Assembly (NCBI GenBank): GCA_951213105.1
Contig: OX578144.1
Location: 86,999,015 to 87,063,014 of the forward strand
Source of the DNA: Amaurobius ferox
Taxonomy: Eukaryota > Arthropoda > Arachnida > Araneae > Amaurobiidae
Direction of reading: 5' to 3'
DNA: 64,000 bases
Part shown: positions 51,337-62,027 of the stretch, in pieces
Position numbering within the stretch: position 1 is the first letter of the stretch
How the letters are laid out: every line of letters begins with the position of its first letter
Program-made: the position numbers and the translations under genes
The notes under the pieces: model-generated
Told to the model about the DNA's origin: nothing
The model's input: only the letters and a program-made list of their open reading frames with translations
Databases searched by the model: none

Positions 51337-52758
51337 CAGTAATGTCCAAAAGTTAAACATAGTTGCTGTTTATGTAAAAAATTCAGGAAATTTACATCGG
51401 TATGTAAGGAAACGCTGTATGCGGGTGTAATAGGGTGATAGAAGAAGGAAACAATGCAAAACAAGTATAATATCGACTTTTATTATCTAAAGAAAAGGGT
51501 TGAAAGAAAAAGGGCCATAATACGGGTGTGAACCTCAGTGAAACAAAATGATTAAAATAATTGGATGCTGCAGTTTAATGCGGTGTGTGAGAACTTCGGA
51601 TAGCCAAGATTTCTCATACTTTCGATGAGGGTTTGGATGAGTTGTTTTCTGAAAGATTTCCAAGTCTCACGGAGAGCAGTTTTCAATCCCGGAATGGAGG
51701 AAATACTCTGTTGGATTCAGATCAGGAAAGTTGGAAGGCCACTGCATGTGCTTGATACCTTCAGAATGAAAGGAGTCATCAGCCAAGGACGCACGGTGAG
51801 GAGGCGCGTTACAATCCATGAATATGAAATCAGGACCAACAGCACCTCGAAACAATCGAACGGTATGCTCAAAGACTTCGTCTCTGTATTTTAGACCGGT
51901 AACCGACCCCGTGTCGAATATGTGGAGTTCTGTGCGGCCGTTCATTATGATACCTGCCCAGACCATGATTTCCCCAAACGGCAATCGATGTTTTTCGTGA
52001 TGTTTTCCGGGTGAAAACGCGTTCCACTTTCTCTCCCGATCATGATACGATGAGAATCAGTGTGCAGGCTAAACCTGACCACTTCACTGAACATGATGGC
52101 ATCGCCCACTGTTGTCCACTCCACTGTCGATGTTTCAAACTTCTGGTCGTTTGGCTTAGAGACCAACGTGTCTGAGTCTCCTGTAAACAGTTTGTCTCGA
52201 AACAGAGGCTCCTATGGCGGCTGTCAGGGCTAAACCCAGTTGTCTGGCAGAACGGTTCCTCCGACGTCGCGCAGTTTTCACCAAATATCGGTCTTGCTGA
52301 GCGGTTGCTACCCATGACAGACATGGTGCTGGTGATCGGATAATATCTCCAGTGGGTAGGAACCTCTGCCACAGTCGGAAGATCACACACTGAGGCACAT
52401 TCATAATTCGAGAAGCTTCGGTTTGGGATAGACCGGATTCCAGCATTCCAATAATTCGTCCCTCCAAAAACATGTTGGCATCTTTGTGACACATTTTGTC
52501 CTTTTTATTATTAAAAACTTTCCTTACCACAGCAATTGCGAAATTCTGCCTTAACTGGTTATGTTGCGAGGCTGTTTTATACTCGTTCCGATGTGCGCCG
52601 GTGCTTTGCCCATGTCGACGTCGACTGAACTGTTTTGAATATGCACAATGATTTATCTTCGTCCCATGATTCTTTGCAACTGATTGTGAACCACTGTATC
52701 CACATTAATTCCGAATTTTTCGCATTTTACGAATTACACTTAATTTTGGACATGAGTG
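51337..52758 (-). mobile_element. Tc1-like transposon B (~1.42 kb), dead
   Basis: The left end is CAGTAATGTCCAAAAGTTAA (51337) and the right end, reverse-complemented, is CACTCATGTCCAAAATTAAG. TA flanks both sides (51335-51336 and 52759-52760). The right terminus is then repeated once more (TTTGGACATGAGTG, up to 52779, followed by TA), so the right boundary may be 52779. It sits inside a LINE. Confidence 0.9.
51667..52530 (-). pseudogene. Tc1-like transposase pseudogene B
   Basis: The N-terminal DNA-binding region, 52530-52156, is open (GRIIGMLESGLSQTEASRIM, then DIIRSPAP and a basic RRRRNRSARQLG). The middle piece, 52166-51945 in another frame, reads TTVGDAIMFSEVVRFSL and SGTRFHPENI. The C-terminal piece, 51984-51667, reads GEIMVWAGIIMNGRTELH, DFIFMDCNAPPHRA and NFPDLNPTE. 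The first catalytic Asp has become Glu (FSEVVRF), the second is Cys (MDCNA), and the Glu of NPTE remains with 34 residues between, the DD34E spacing. Two frameshifts add to the damage. Confidence 0.9.
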
Positions 52759-52781
52759 TATATTATTTGGACATGAGTGTA

Positions 52782-53205
52782 TAGGTTATAGTAACGAATA
52801 TTTTCCATCATCAAGCAATCATTAATTCCAGTGTTGATCTTATTTTTAATGGTTACTGTCGTCCCAAGTTATTTGAACTGTATGACTGACACTCTTAAAA
52901 GTTTAACCATTCGCCTGCAGAGGTAGAATGTCAGTATTTCCCATCGTAATCTTTATTGCTCTGATTAACTTTCGTTAATAGTTAGTCCCATATCTCTAAC
53001 TGTAGACTCAAAATGTTTTAAAGGACAATGACATATGATATATGACATATTGCCGGGATCAGCTAATAATGTCGAGATCTTCGGCATGGACTAAAATCTA
53101 CAGGAATATCTGAAAAATTGTCCCTTGTATTGCAATACCTGCATCTCTGATGACATTTTCCAGGATGATGTTAAATAGTAGGTACGCAAAAGCATCACCC
53201 TGTAT
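52782..53205 (-). pseudogene. LINE reverse transcriptase fragment
   Basis: From 53205 leftwards the minus strand reads QGDAFAYLLFNIILENVIRD, GTIFQIF, then VHAEDLDII. After stops come VRDMGLTINES and FKYLGTTVTIKNKIN. These are RT palm motifs 4-5 and the following F-x-YLG segment. The catalytic YADD box is degraded to HAED. At 53205 the reading is broken inside QGDA by a hAT insertion and continues at 55633. Confidence 0.85.
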
Positions 53206-53431
53206 CAGGGGCGGCACGAGGGGGCGCGGTCGCGCCCTTTAATTTTTCCTGTTCGTCTATCGGCTTCTCCCTTTTCTTATCGACTGTCCACAAGTCAGTT
53301 TTCTCACGCCATGGAGCTTCAAAAGAGCCGACCTTCGCTGTGAAGCTTCTCTCTTCCGGCTGGAACGAATACTTTTCAACTTGAAAAGATTGGGGGAATG
53401 TCATCCTTTTCACTTGAAAGTTTCAAGTATC

Positions 53432-53578
53432 CGATTAAATTTATGTGTAGTTAGTGCATGCTCATTCATTCCTTCTGCTAGAAATGTATTTCAGCAACTC
53501 AATGCATTAAATTTTTTCACCGAAACATCCTATAAAAGGCATGCTATTTTAGAAAAGATTCGCTCATCATATTAGAAA
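53432..53578 (+). pseudogene. hAT transposase, N-proximal piece
   Basis: Open + frame with RLNLCVVSACSFIPSA, LNALNFFTETSYKRHAIL and EKIRSS, resembling the central part of ZMYM1/DUF4371-type hAT transposases (C-S-I..A..F F..L..L.NFF..S.KR..IL). The frame stops at 53575-53577. The zinc-finger N-terminus and the first catalytic region are not recognisable, so the element had lost its 5' coding part. Confidence 0.75.
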
Positions 53579-53653
53579 TGATTCGCTCACAAATACTTTT
53601 TCTGGAGTCTCTTCAACTCTGTTTTTGCTAATCTCCCATCTGGTCTGACGGAG

Positions 53654-54480
53654 TCAGATCAGATCAGTAAAACCGTTGACTTTAATAAAATCCGATACCA
53701 AAAGGGGAGAACCATAAATGTCCTCCCTGTCCAGCCCGAGACAGTCCAAAATATGTTCTGGCGAAGCCTGGACTTGCCGGCACTTAGTGCAAATGGGAAA
53801 AGTTTTTTGGCCTCCAGAATACAACAGGCCTTTCAAGTGTCCACTGGCTAGCCGGGTTAGATAAGTGTTGAATTGCCTGTCACAAGGAAGAGACAGAAAA
53901 AGTCCTGGTCTATTTCCCCTATACCAGCAGAGAGAGGGAGGCAGAAGCCATTTTTCCTTGTTTTGGGCCTTTTACCTCGAGAATATAGTTCCAGGTAAGT
54001 AAGCTCTTCGGCAGCAGGAACAGGAAGATCCAGTCCCTCCCTAGCAAGGGAATCCGCCAGTTCGTTTGCGTGAATATCCACATGGGACGGGATCCACTGA
54101 AAGTGTATTTCATGCTGGAGGGGAGATGATTTTTACTTTCTGAAGATAGATAAGCTGGTTTTATCTCCAATGTGGGTCTAGTTTTTAAGGTGTTGAATAG
54201 AGCTACGGCTATCAGATAGTATACAAATACCTCCATAGTTGCCCGCACGCATTATAATCTCAAGTCCCATATTGATTGCAAGTAATTCGCTTCGGAAAAC
54301 CGAGCAATAGTCGGGGTTTCGTTGTTTTATCGAGTATTCATTTGTAGGTGTTTTAATAAATCTCCACATCCTGCCTTTTCGTCCATTCTACTACCATCTG
54401 AGTAGATAGCTATATCATTTGGAGGGATTTTGGCAATAATCTCCAGGGCCCTCTTCAACTCTACAATCACTAAGTGATAA
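53654..54480 (-). pseudogene. LINE RNase H and C-terminal domain, inserted in hAT
   Basis: Minus strand: IAIYSDGSRMDEKAGCG (54.39 kb), then after a frameshift SVFRSELLAINMGLEI and ICILSDSRSS. In a third frame it reads WIPSHVDIHANELADSLAR, LKGLLYSGGQKTFPICTKC, ASPEHILDCLGL and FIKVNGFTDLI before the stop at 53654. All RNase H1 active-site positions can be seen (D of YSDG, E of RSEL, D of LSDS, H of PSHV with the later D of ELAD), but frameshifts separate them. The RT and endonuclease are missing. Confidence 0.88.
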
Positions 54481-54507
54481 GAGGTGGTTTTCCAAATTTA
54501 AACCATA

Positions 54508-55428
54508 AAAGCACTACTTGATAATTTTGATGTGGTGATTCTAACATTGGAAAAATTATTTGAAATCGATTTTCTCAATGGCGGAAGAGCCAAAAAACTT
54601 TTGACATGCATGACATCGTTCGAATTTTTGTTCACTTTGTATTGCCCAGTGTTTTTGATCAATGCAATACTCTCTCAAAGCATCTTCAGACATCTGATCT
54701 TAATTTTCAGACTGTGCAGGATTTGGCTACTATTGAAACTGTTAGTTCTTTTCGCACTGATGCATAGTTCAATCAAATGTGGAGTTTTGTGACAGAACTT
54801 TGCGAAAAAAATTATTATTCTGGACTAAAACTGAAAAGGCGTAAAAAAATTCCAAGCGAATTCGGAGGTGGTGAAAAAAATCCCCATGATGATGTTAAAT
54901 CATATCACAAAATCAATATTCAATATGAAATTATAGATTAAGTATCTACTGAAATTAAGACAAGATTTAATGAGAACAATATATCTTTTTTATTTGCCCT
55001 TAGTTCAGTATTATCAGGATCAGATGTCGAAAAATGAATGTTTCAAACATATGAAAAGTAAATAACTTCCAGAAGGAAGAATTGTTATGTGAATTGCAAC
55101 TGTTTTATTTAATGGTGAAAAATGAAAACATAGACCATCCCAATTTTAAAAGTCGCCTGTATTATTTTAAAGAACGAATTTAAAAAATGTGTTTCCTGTT
55201 ATAACATTATTAGTTAAATTGTTTTTGAGTGTGCCAATCAGCTCAGACAGTTGGGAAAAGTATTTTTCGTATTTCAGAAGGCTAAAAATTTATTTTCGCA
55301 GTACAATGGGACAAGAAAGACCTTCATCTTTAGCTGATTTAGCTATAGAACAAGATACACCACTGGATTATGCTGATATTGTAACAAAATGTTCTCTTCT
55401 TTGCCGTTCTGTTTCGCTGGTTCTCTGA
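54508..55428 (+). pseudogene. hAT transposase, C-terminal part (longest copy)
   Basis: It begins KALLDNFDVVILTLEKLF and changes frame to FDQCNTLSKHLQTSDLNF, TVSSFRTDA and FNQMWSFVTEL. It then crosses 54829 into KRRKKIPS and SVLSGSDVEK, and ends in the dimerisation domain (open 55189-55428: LFLSVPISS, RRLKIYFRSTMGQERPSS, PLDYADIV). The last part differs from copies 1 and 2 by about 25 replaced bases after TGTTCTCTTCTT. This continuity shows the long unit keeps the pre-deletion state. Confidence 0.85.
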
Positions 55429-55632
55429 CTCTAAGAACCGGCGTTTAAAACTTCAATAAAAGGTAAATAAATATAAATATTTGTACACAGAAACAGCATG
55501 TTAACAACAATTACGTTAACATCCCCCCCCCCCCTGTTCACAAACATTTTATTTATTCCATATTGTGGATTTTCCTGCATACAAATCTCGCACCCCCAAA
55601 TGAAATGCTGAAATGCCGCCACTGCCCTGTAT

Positions 55633-55690
55633 CAAACTTCTATCCGTATAGAAGGCAATGAATAAAAGGAATGGAATAAAATTAAATGAA
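55633..55690 (-). pseudogene. LINE RT upstream stub beyond hAT insertion
   Basis: With the hAT and one TSD removed, the minus frame continues upstream of QGDA as TDRSLI and FIAFY. The match fades by about 55690. The same stub stands at 7611 and 20877 in copies 1 and 2. Confidence 0.55.
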
Positions 55691-56290
55691 AGAAATATTT
55701 ACATATTTTATATAGAGATCCAGGCGATTTACATTTCAATGACATCATTTGAATAAAGTTCATAAGTTTAGATAATTTAATACAGTTTTAAGTTTTCAAA
55801 TGTAATAAATTATTGTAGTTTTGTGATAATTTTAATATTACTGCTGAATGTATCGCATTTTAGAGATGTTTAAACCAGGCGAAAATATATTTGAATGACT
55901 TCATTTGAATGAAGTCCATTTTTTTCAATGGCGTTTTAAATTTTCAAATATAATAAATCAATGTAGTATTGTGATAATCATAAAACTCTTATCGCTGAAT
56001 GTATCGCATTTTAGAGATGTTTAAATAAAATCGCATTGCAGTAGGAACGTGTTTCATAATCAATGCTTTATGTATGATTGATAGTTCATGTTACGTCATT
56101 TAATCAGATGCAATTCTGTTGCACAAACAAATCTACGGAATATAAAGACCATGTAAACAATTTCGGGAGGGAGGTATCCATTTATTTTGGAAATCCAAGT
56201 GAATTTAATATAATACCGCCATTGTCTGCAGTGAAAAACATTTTTTCTGCTATATTTGTTTGCAATTTTTATCTCCATTTTCCCTTTTTC
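55691..56290 (+). repeat. R3 fragments, long unit
   Basis: Two R3-3'-like pieces (GAATGTATCGCATTTTAGAG, GTTTAAA) lie at about 55760-55880 and 55905-56085. The second ends AATCAATGCTTTATGTATGA. The first is private to this unit. Confidence 0.6.
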
Positions 56291-56382
56291 TCTTTTACAT
56301 AGCTTTACACAAATTCAAGGCTATCTTGGATATTGTGCTTTTTGAAAACTTCTTATTCAATGTTATGAATTATTATAGGTAA

Positions 56383-56970
56383 GTAAAAGGTATACCTATG
56401 GGGGGAGGCTGCTCCTCGATGATGGCAGATCTATACCTCCATCACTATGAAAAAGGCACACATATATTAAACGAATTGCCGTATTTCCGTTTTGTGGATG
56501 ATATACTTGTGGCACATCAGAAAACCAATATTAAATTTAACTTCGACTTTTACCCTGCACAATTGGATTTAATCGAAACTCCTGCAGATTCTGCCGATGA
56601 AATTAATTACTTGGATATTATCATTCACTTCGCTGAAGATGAACCCTTGTATACGATACTTTATGATAAAAGACGACATTTCAAGATTAAAGTGAATTAT
56701 ATTATCAATTGGAGGTCTAATTTAAGTCAGAAAGTTTTTCGTAATATCGTAATGAATCACTTTATACGGAACTTTATACGCTTGCATACTTATAAAAAAG
56801 ACCGTATAAAAAGTGATGTTATATTTATCAAGGAGGCTATAAAACAAGACTATCCCCTTGGATTCCTCAGACATATTTATAATACCTATCATAATAAAAC
56901 AGTCAACGCATTTGAAAATGATTTTGGCAAACGTTTAGTTTTGGGTTATAAATGGCAACGATGGTGTTAG
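56383..56970 (+). pseudogene. Reverse-transcriptase palm fragment
   Basis: Open for 195 codons. The match starts before the first ATG: KGIPMGGGCSSMMADLYL is RT motif B, preceded by a stop at 56380, so the gene is 5'-truncated. FRFVDDILV is the catalytic box (F-V-D-D), followed by INYLDI, YTILYDKRRHFKIK and a basic C-terminal region ending KWQRWC. The KGIP, VDD and LYDKR arrangement belongs to a eukaryotic retroelement RT group distinct from the Jockey-like LINEs here, perhaps Penelope-related; I cannot name it with certainty. Fingers and any endonuclease are missing. Confidence 0.7.
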
Positions 56971-57322
56971 TCCTATACACTCTACTCCCTTCTCTCTTTT
57001 GACTGAGGGATTTCAGTTGGACGTTTTACTTTTCTTGTGTGTTGTCACTCTGGATTCTGACTTTGTATGTATATCCTTGCTTTTACAGATTCGTAATGGA
57101 GTCCATTTGTTCCTTGTTCGGACTGTTTTGTGCGTCTTTTGCTTTGACGTTTGTACGGAGATTGGCCTCAGGTATTTTTCGGCTCCGGGAGTGTTTCCTT
57201 TGGAATAAAAGTCGAATTTTAACCGGGGAACTAGGGGTCACCACCCCCCTAGGCCTTTTCAAATTTCCCTGTTGGCTTTTCTCCACCCCCCCCTTTTTTG
57301 AGATTTCTTTGTAGAATTTTTC

Positions 57323-57327
<5 letters not shown>

Positions 57328-57359
<32 letters not shown>
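57328..57359. repeat. (TA)n microsatellite inside private insertion
   Basis: About 32 bp of TA, downstream of the RT fragment. Confidence 0.95.
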
Positions 57360-57364
<5 letters not shown>

Positions 57365-57589
57365 AATATATAGAAATTGATAAATCGGAAATAAAAATGT
57401 TATAGTAACTTTTGCGCAAGGCAGCATGAGGGTACCAAACACTATATATATAGATAGAAAAATAAAAAGTGAAAAAAAATGGAAAAAAGGAAGGAAGGCT
57501 AGGCAAAAAGCTTACATTATGGCGGTAAGGGGTTGTGACCTTACTCCCCAGTTCAACGAGCTCGTCAGAAATACCGCGGCCTTTCACTC

Positions 57590-57721
<132 letters not shown>

Positions 57722-57764
57722 ATTTAATACTAGTAATCGATATTGTGCTCGTTTAATTTTCAGA

Positions 57765-57923
57765 CGCTTTTCTGCAGGTGCATTATTTGAAAATAAATGG
57801 AATGATATACATTTATTGTCAAAGCAGCTTAGTGGTCATTGTTGTAACATACTATTATTTATAAAGTTTAAATGTAATTTTACAAGCAAAATTATTAAAT
57901 GTTTAACTTCCGGAATTTTTTAA
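57765..57923 (+). other. Conserved 52-codon open frame, long-unit copy
   Basis: Follows GTTTAATTTTCAG and begins RFSAGALFENKWND; same frame and length as 21463-21621. Unrecognised. Confidence 0.3.
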
Positions 57924-57989
57924 ACATACCTCACAAATGATATAAAATTCCAGACCATCAAAATATATTTGGACCAAAGTCTAGTGTTA

Positions 57990-58264
57990 TATCTCATAAT
58001 GGGGCTAAGGGTGTAGAGTTATTTACATCCTGCATTATAGTTATAACCCAAGCCATCGCTGTGTTATACTTGTAATGTTGTGGCATTATATGTCATATAA
58101 GGAAACATAGCAAACAGCATTGATGTTGCGCAGCCGCCTGGAAATATTGCACAGCGATAGTGCCAAAAAGGCTCATCGACATGTTTAGCGATAAGAAGGT
58201 TATAAGAACGCAGCATTGGACTTAGGACCGGGTCTGAAACCTGAATCGCCTTTGGTTGGGCCAC
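57990..58264 (-). pseudogene. Unrecognised minus-strand ORF relic
   Basis: The frame from 58264 reads QPKAIQVSDPVLSPMLRSYN, LLIAKHVDEPFWHYRC and AIFPGGCATSMLFAMFPY, then stops at 58064. A shifted frame continues TAMAWVITIMQDVNNST to a stop. The Pro/Gly/Cys content looks coding-like, and counterparts lie at about 8380-8664 and 21692-21970. No family was recognised and all copies are frameshifted. Confidence 0.35.
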
Positions 58265-58489
58265 GGTCCGATCAAGGAGCTCGAGGAAGGTGGAAGGGCT
58301 TCTAAAATTTTATTTTAAGATATCTATTATCTAACTGGATCAAATGATATGACGTCATCCGAAATGTTAAATTTTTCACTGTCTGATAAAATATTCCTAT
58401 AATTTGATGTGAAACTGAAACATCTTAGGACGCGCGGTAGAGTAAATTTTGAAAGAAATGTGACTTAGTGAAATATAAAGGAAAGTATG

Positions 58490-58810
58490 TTTCGAAAGTG
58501 ACATCATCTTGTCACAAATCAAGTAAGATGATTTGTATAAAAATTGCTGAATTTTTATCACTGACGATTGTTTAGCTCTGGAGACTGGTGCAAATAATAT
58601 GAATGATTTTTTATAGATTAGCAAACAATTTATAGCATTTATAGCATTTTTTGATGTGAAGTTTTAAGTTTCCAAGTATAATAAATTATTGTAGTACAAT
58701 TTTAATTAAAAAAAATATGAGTGTTGAATGAATTGCATTTCAGAGATCTTTAAATAAAATCGCATTGCCGTTGGACAGTTCTTCATAATCAATGCTTTAT
58801 GCATGATTAT
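58490..58810 (+). repeat. R3 fragment, long unit
   Basis: AAGTAAGATGATTTGTATAA, AATAAATTATTGTAGTAC, then AATCAATGCTTTATGCATGA; equivalent to 8870-9190. Confidence 0.6.
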
Positions 58811-59639
58811 GAAACACTTTCCAAAATATTTTCAACTTCCTTTTAATGCAAAAACGAAACTGTTTCTTGTTTATTTTTGCATTAAAGTCTCTGACCACCA
58901 TCTTAGTATCGTTGCGTGGGCAATCATCATAGGTCAACTCAATAGGACATTAAATTTGTCATTATCATGTTCAGATGTATTCTTTGCAGGGACATGGGTG
59001 CAGATAAGACGTATTTTACAAATTCCCTCGCTGACAGATTTGAAATCAATTACCTTGTTCTTGGATCTCTTAGTGACGACAGTAAGTCAGTAGTAGTTTG
59101 GCAGCCTTGTTAGTAAGGCAGTACCAAAAAGGTTATAATTAATCTTGACGGCTGTAATAGACATCTCAGTTTTCTCCAAAATACCTTGGCCTATCCATCT
59201 ACTATCTTGTATAGCCAAAATGTCAGCACAATATGTGTCTCAAAAACAATCGACAGATTTCTGATGTCTGCACTCATGTAGAGTGCGCGAATGTTCCATA
59301 TTCCAATTCTCAATTCCAAATTCGCGCCATTACGTCAGGTTAAATTCAGTTCTGTTTTTACATATTAGGATTTTTTAACTGGAATGAGTTTACGGAGTGA
59401 AGTATCCAGCCCGACGACAAACTCCCATTCTGGAGAGCCCAAAATATCTTTACTCTGGGGTATCGCAGTTGGCCTGTCTGGCTGGGGTGACCCTGACAGT
59501 AGTTACGTTACCGTCAACATAGCTCGACTAATCTTAAACTCAAACAAGCCCACTCACCACGACAAAGCAGTAACACCGAAGCCAGTAGGTTAGAATATTT
59601 TAACAATATTATTTTTTTACATCGTAATACATCGGCGAA
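58811..59639. other. Long-unit interior, no recognised gene
   Basis: Colinear with 9191-10010. No gene was recognised. Confidence 0.4.
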
Positions 59640-60375
59640 CTCAAAAATGTTTCTTCAAATATATCCATTTTTTCTATATTCTATACAACCCCATACATAA
59701 TAATTCCAAGATTGTGAGTCCTATGAATTATGCATAACCTAGATGCGCTATATATATGCATGAATAAAATGTGATACATCTTTCATCATATCTTAATTGT
59801 AGTATGTTTTTCCGCTTTATTAAAACATTAGTGGTAGATAACTTGTTTAAGATAAAGATATCAAAATTTGAAGGATAAATCGTATAATGTAAGATAACGT
59901 TATGTAAATTTGGTTCTGATGTGTAGGTAATGTTAAGTACAAATGTAATATTTTAATATATACAATTTGCATTTTAAAAATCACTCCAATAGTTACATTT
60001 TATACTATAAAGTTATTAGTAAAAATATATTTTTCTAAAATATTTTCATATACTTTAGAAATATGATTCTTTTACTTATTAGCAAAATCAATTGAGAATG
60101 CATCAGAAAACCCGAAAGTTTAGCTTCAAATATTTCCTTCTTTTTCCGTTTGCAATGCCTCCCCACCCATATTTCCGAGATTGTACATGCTATAAATTAT
60201 GCATAACCTAAATGCAGTACATAAATTCGTGAATAAACATTGATGTATCTTTTATCATATTTTAATGGTACTGCGTTGTTCCCCTTTACTAAGACTTTTG
60301 TAGTGGATAGCTTGTCTGAGTTGATATGAAAATGGAGGATGAAGTGGTATAAAGCTTGATCACATTATTTGAATG
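59640..60375 (+). repeat. Two R2 members in tandem (long unit)
   Basis: Equivalent to 23330-24075, with few changes. Confidence 0.75.
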
Positions 60376-62027
60376 TGATTCTGCTGCGTTTTTTTAATTT
60401 ATGAAAGATTTTGTATTATTTTAAAACAAATGATTTTTATTTTAAAAACCATTTTAACTGTTATATTCTGCACGACAACATTAATGATCGATTGTGCAGA
60501 TAAAATCCAGAAGTGCTGCTGGTTGAAAGGTTCAATTTTCTTGTAAAGTGCAATAAAAACTTTCACATTATATTATCTTTAATTTGTAACAGAAAATATA
60601 TTATATATGACGGCAGCTAATTATACTATCCTCCTATGCTTCACCCTTTGACACATAGTGTGACCCTGTGACACATTTCACCGGCGTTCCTTCTGTATTT
60701 TATTTTTAATAGGCTTTAGTTTTAATTAAAACTTTTTTCAAAGGATGTTATTATTATACAAGTTGGTTTAATAATAACTCACAATTTTTAAACTGATTTT
60801 TGGAAATTATTTATATTTTAAAATGTTTTCTGAATATGGCAGTTATAATTTATTTTTATCTTAAAATTTGAAAATGCAAATTTTAGAAAAATATTTTTGT
60901 TAGAAATTTTTTAAATTATTTATTGTTTTCCAAGCATGAAATAAAAGTTATTTCATTGAAAGAAAGAAAAATATATTTAGTAAATCTGTGGTACTGGTGG
61001 TATATACCGCTAGGGACATATGTGCCCCAATCTGCTTAAGATACTTATATATAAAGAGTAAGTAGAGTGAGTTTCTTCTGCAATTCAGTACTGTGGAAAT
61101 AACTGGTATGTTGTCATATGGAATAATACTAAATACCTATTATAGGGTTTCTATCTAGAAAAAGGTTGACCAAAAATATTCCAATGCTATCAGCATTTTG
61201 ATGTTTCGCACTAAAGGAAAATGACAACCACCATAGTTGTGCCAGTGTTGTCGAAACATTGTGAGTCTGATAGCGATGTAAATGATATGTGTGGTTCACT
61301 AATAGAAATAAAAGAACTTAAATTATGATTAACATTATTCATCATTGCGTTGTGCGTTGTGTTTGAAATAACCCTCCAATTATTTATCATTAACATATCT
61401 TTCTTTATCTCTTAACATGGCCGTAAATTCATACATAGTGTATTTATTAACTAAATCGTACATTGCTTTATTGTGCCGCTATAAACCCTCCAATTATTTA
61501 ACCTCTGTGTGAGTCCTGTAATGGAATTATTAATTAATATTGTACCAAAAATATTGCAACCAATTTAACTTTAACAAAACATTTATTAAAAACATAAAAT
61601 ACTTATTAAACTTAATTGCGATAATTACATACTTATTAATCATTTAGGAAGATAGCATGTGAGACCCTAAACCATATACCTAACGTATTTAATAACCTGT
61701 GGATATTTGAGGAAGACAAACCTTCAATTTGGGCCTTTGCAATAGACCATAATGCTTGCAAGTACTTGGATGCACTGAACACATCCTAGATGTCCCTTAT
61801 TTGGGAACCTCTATGCAATATTCTGCTTCTTTAGTATTGGCGTTCTATCATAATGGCAGGCAAGCCTCCACATAAGTCATAACGTCGCAGTCGTTGCACA
61901 CATCTACTCAAGTCATGATTTCAGTTATCTGTTTCAGTCATATTGTACAATTATATCGTTCGTCGTTCTCGGGTCACAGGTTGTGGTTCCCACTTTTTCG
62001 GGGGTGTCATTACCCCCTTATTTTTAT
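60376..62027. other. Long-unit end, no recognised gene
   Basis: Colinear with 24076-25722 and ends at the deletion junction ..TTTTTATT joined to AAGTGAGAAATC. Confidence 0.5.

Larger units (their letters stand above)
53206..55624 (+). mobile_element. hAT transposon with 8-bp TSD, split by a LINE
   Basis: The left end CAGGGGCGGCACGAG and the right end, reverse-complemented, CAGTGGCGGCATTTCAG form a short TIR of hAT type. CCCTGTAT stands immediately outside both ends (53198-53205 and 55625-55632), a perfect 8-bp target duplication as hAT elements make. A GGGCGC/GCGCCC hairpin lies at 53222-53237. Internally, transposase pieces at 53432-53578 and 54508-55428 flank an RNase H LINE fragment. Confidence 0.92.
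56291..57589 (+). mobile_element. Private 1.3 kb insertion with RT fragment
   Basis: Copy 2 runs from CCATTTTCC..TTTTCTC straight to a short A/T stretch and the TA microsatellite. Here 1.3 kb stands between TTTTCTC (56291) and the TA run (57590). It holds an RT palm fragment, a CT-rich tract (57265-57300), a second TA run (57328-57359) and a GC-richer tail (57520-57585). No clear TSD can be defined because the borders are simple sequence. Confidence 0.75.

Noticed and set aside
59384..59593. Less AT-rich conserved stretch (CTGTCTGGCTGGGGTGACCC) in all units, considered as a gene exon.
   Set aside because: Frames differ between copies because of indels, and no domain or splice context is convincing.
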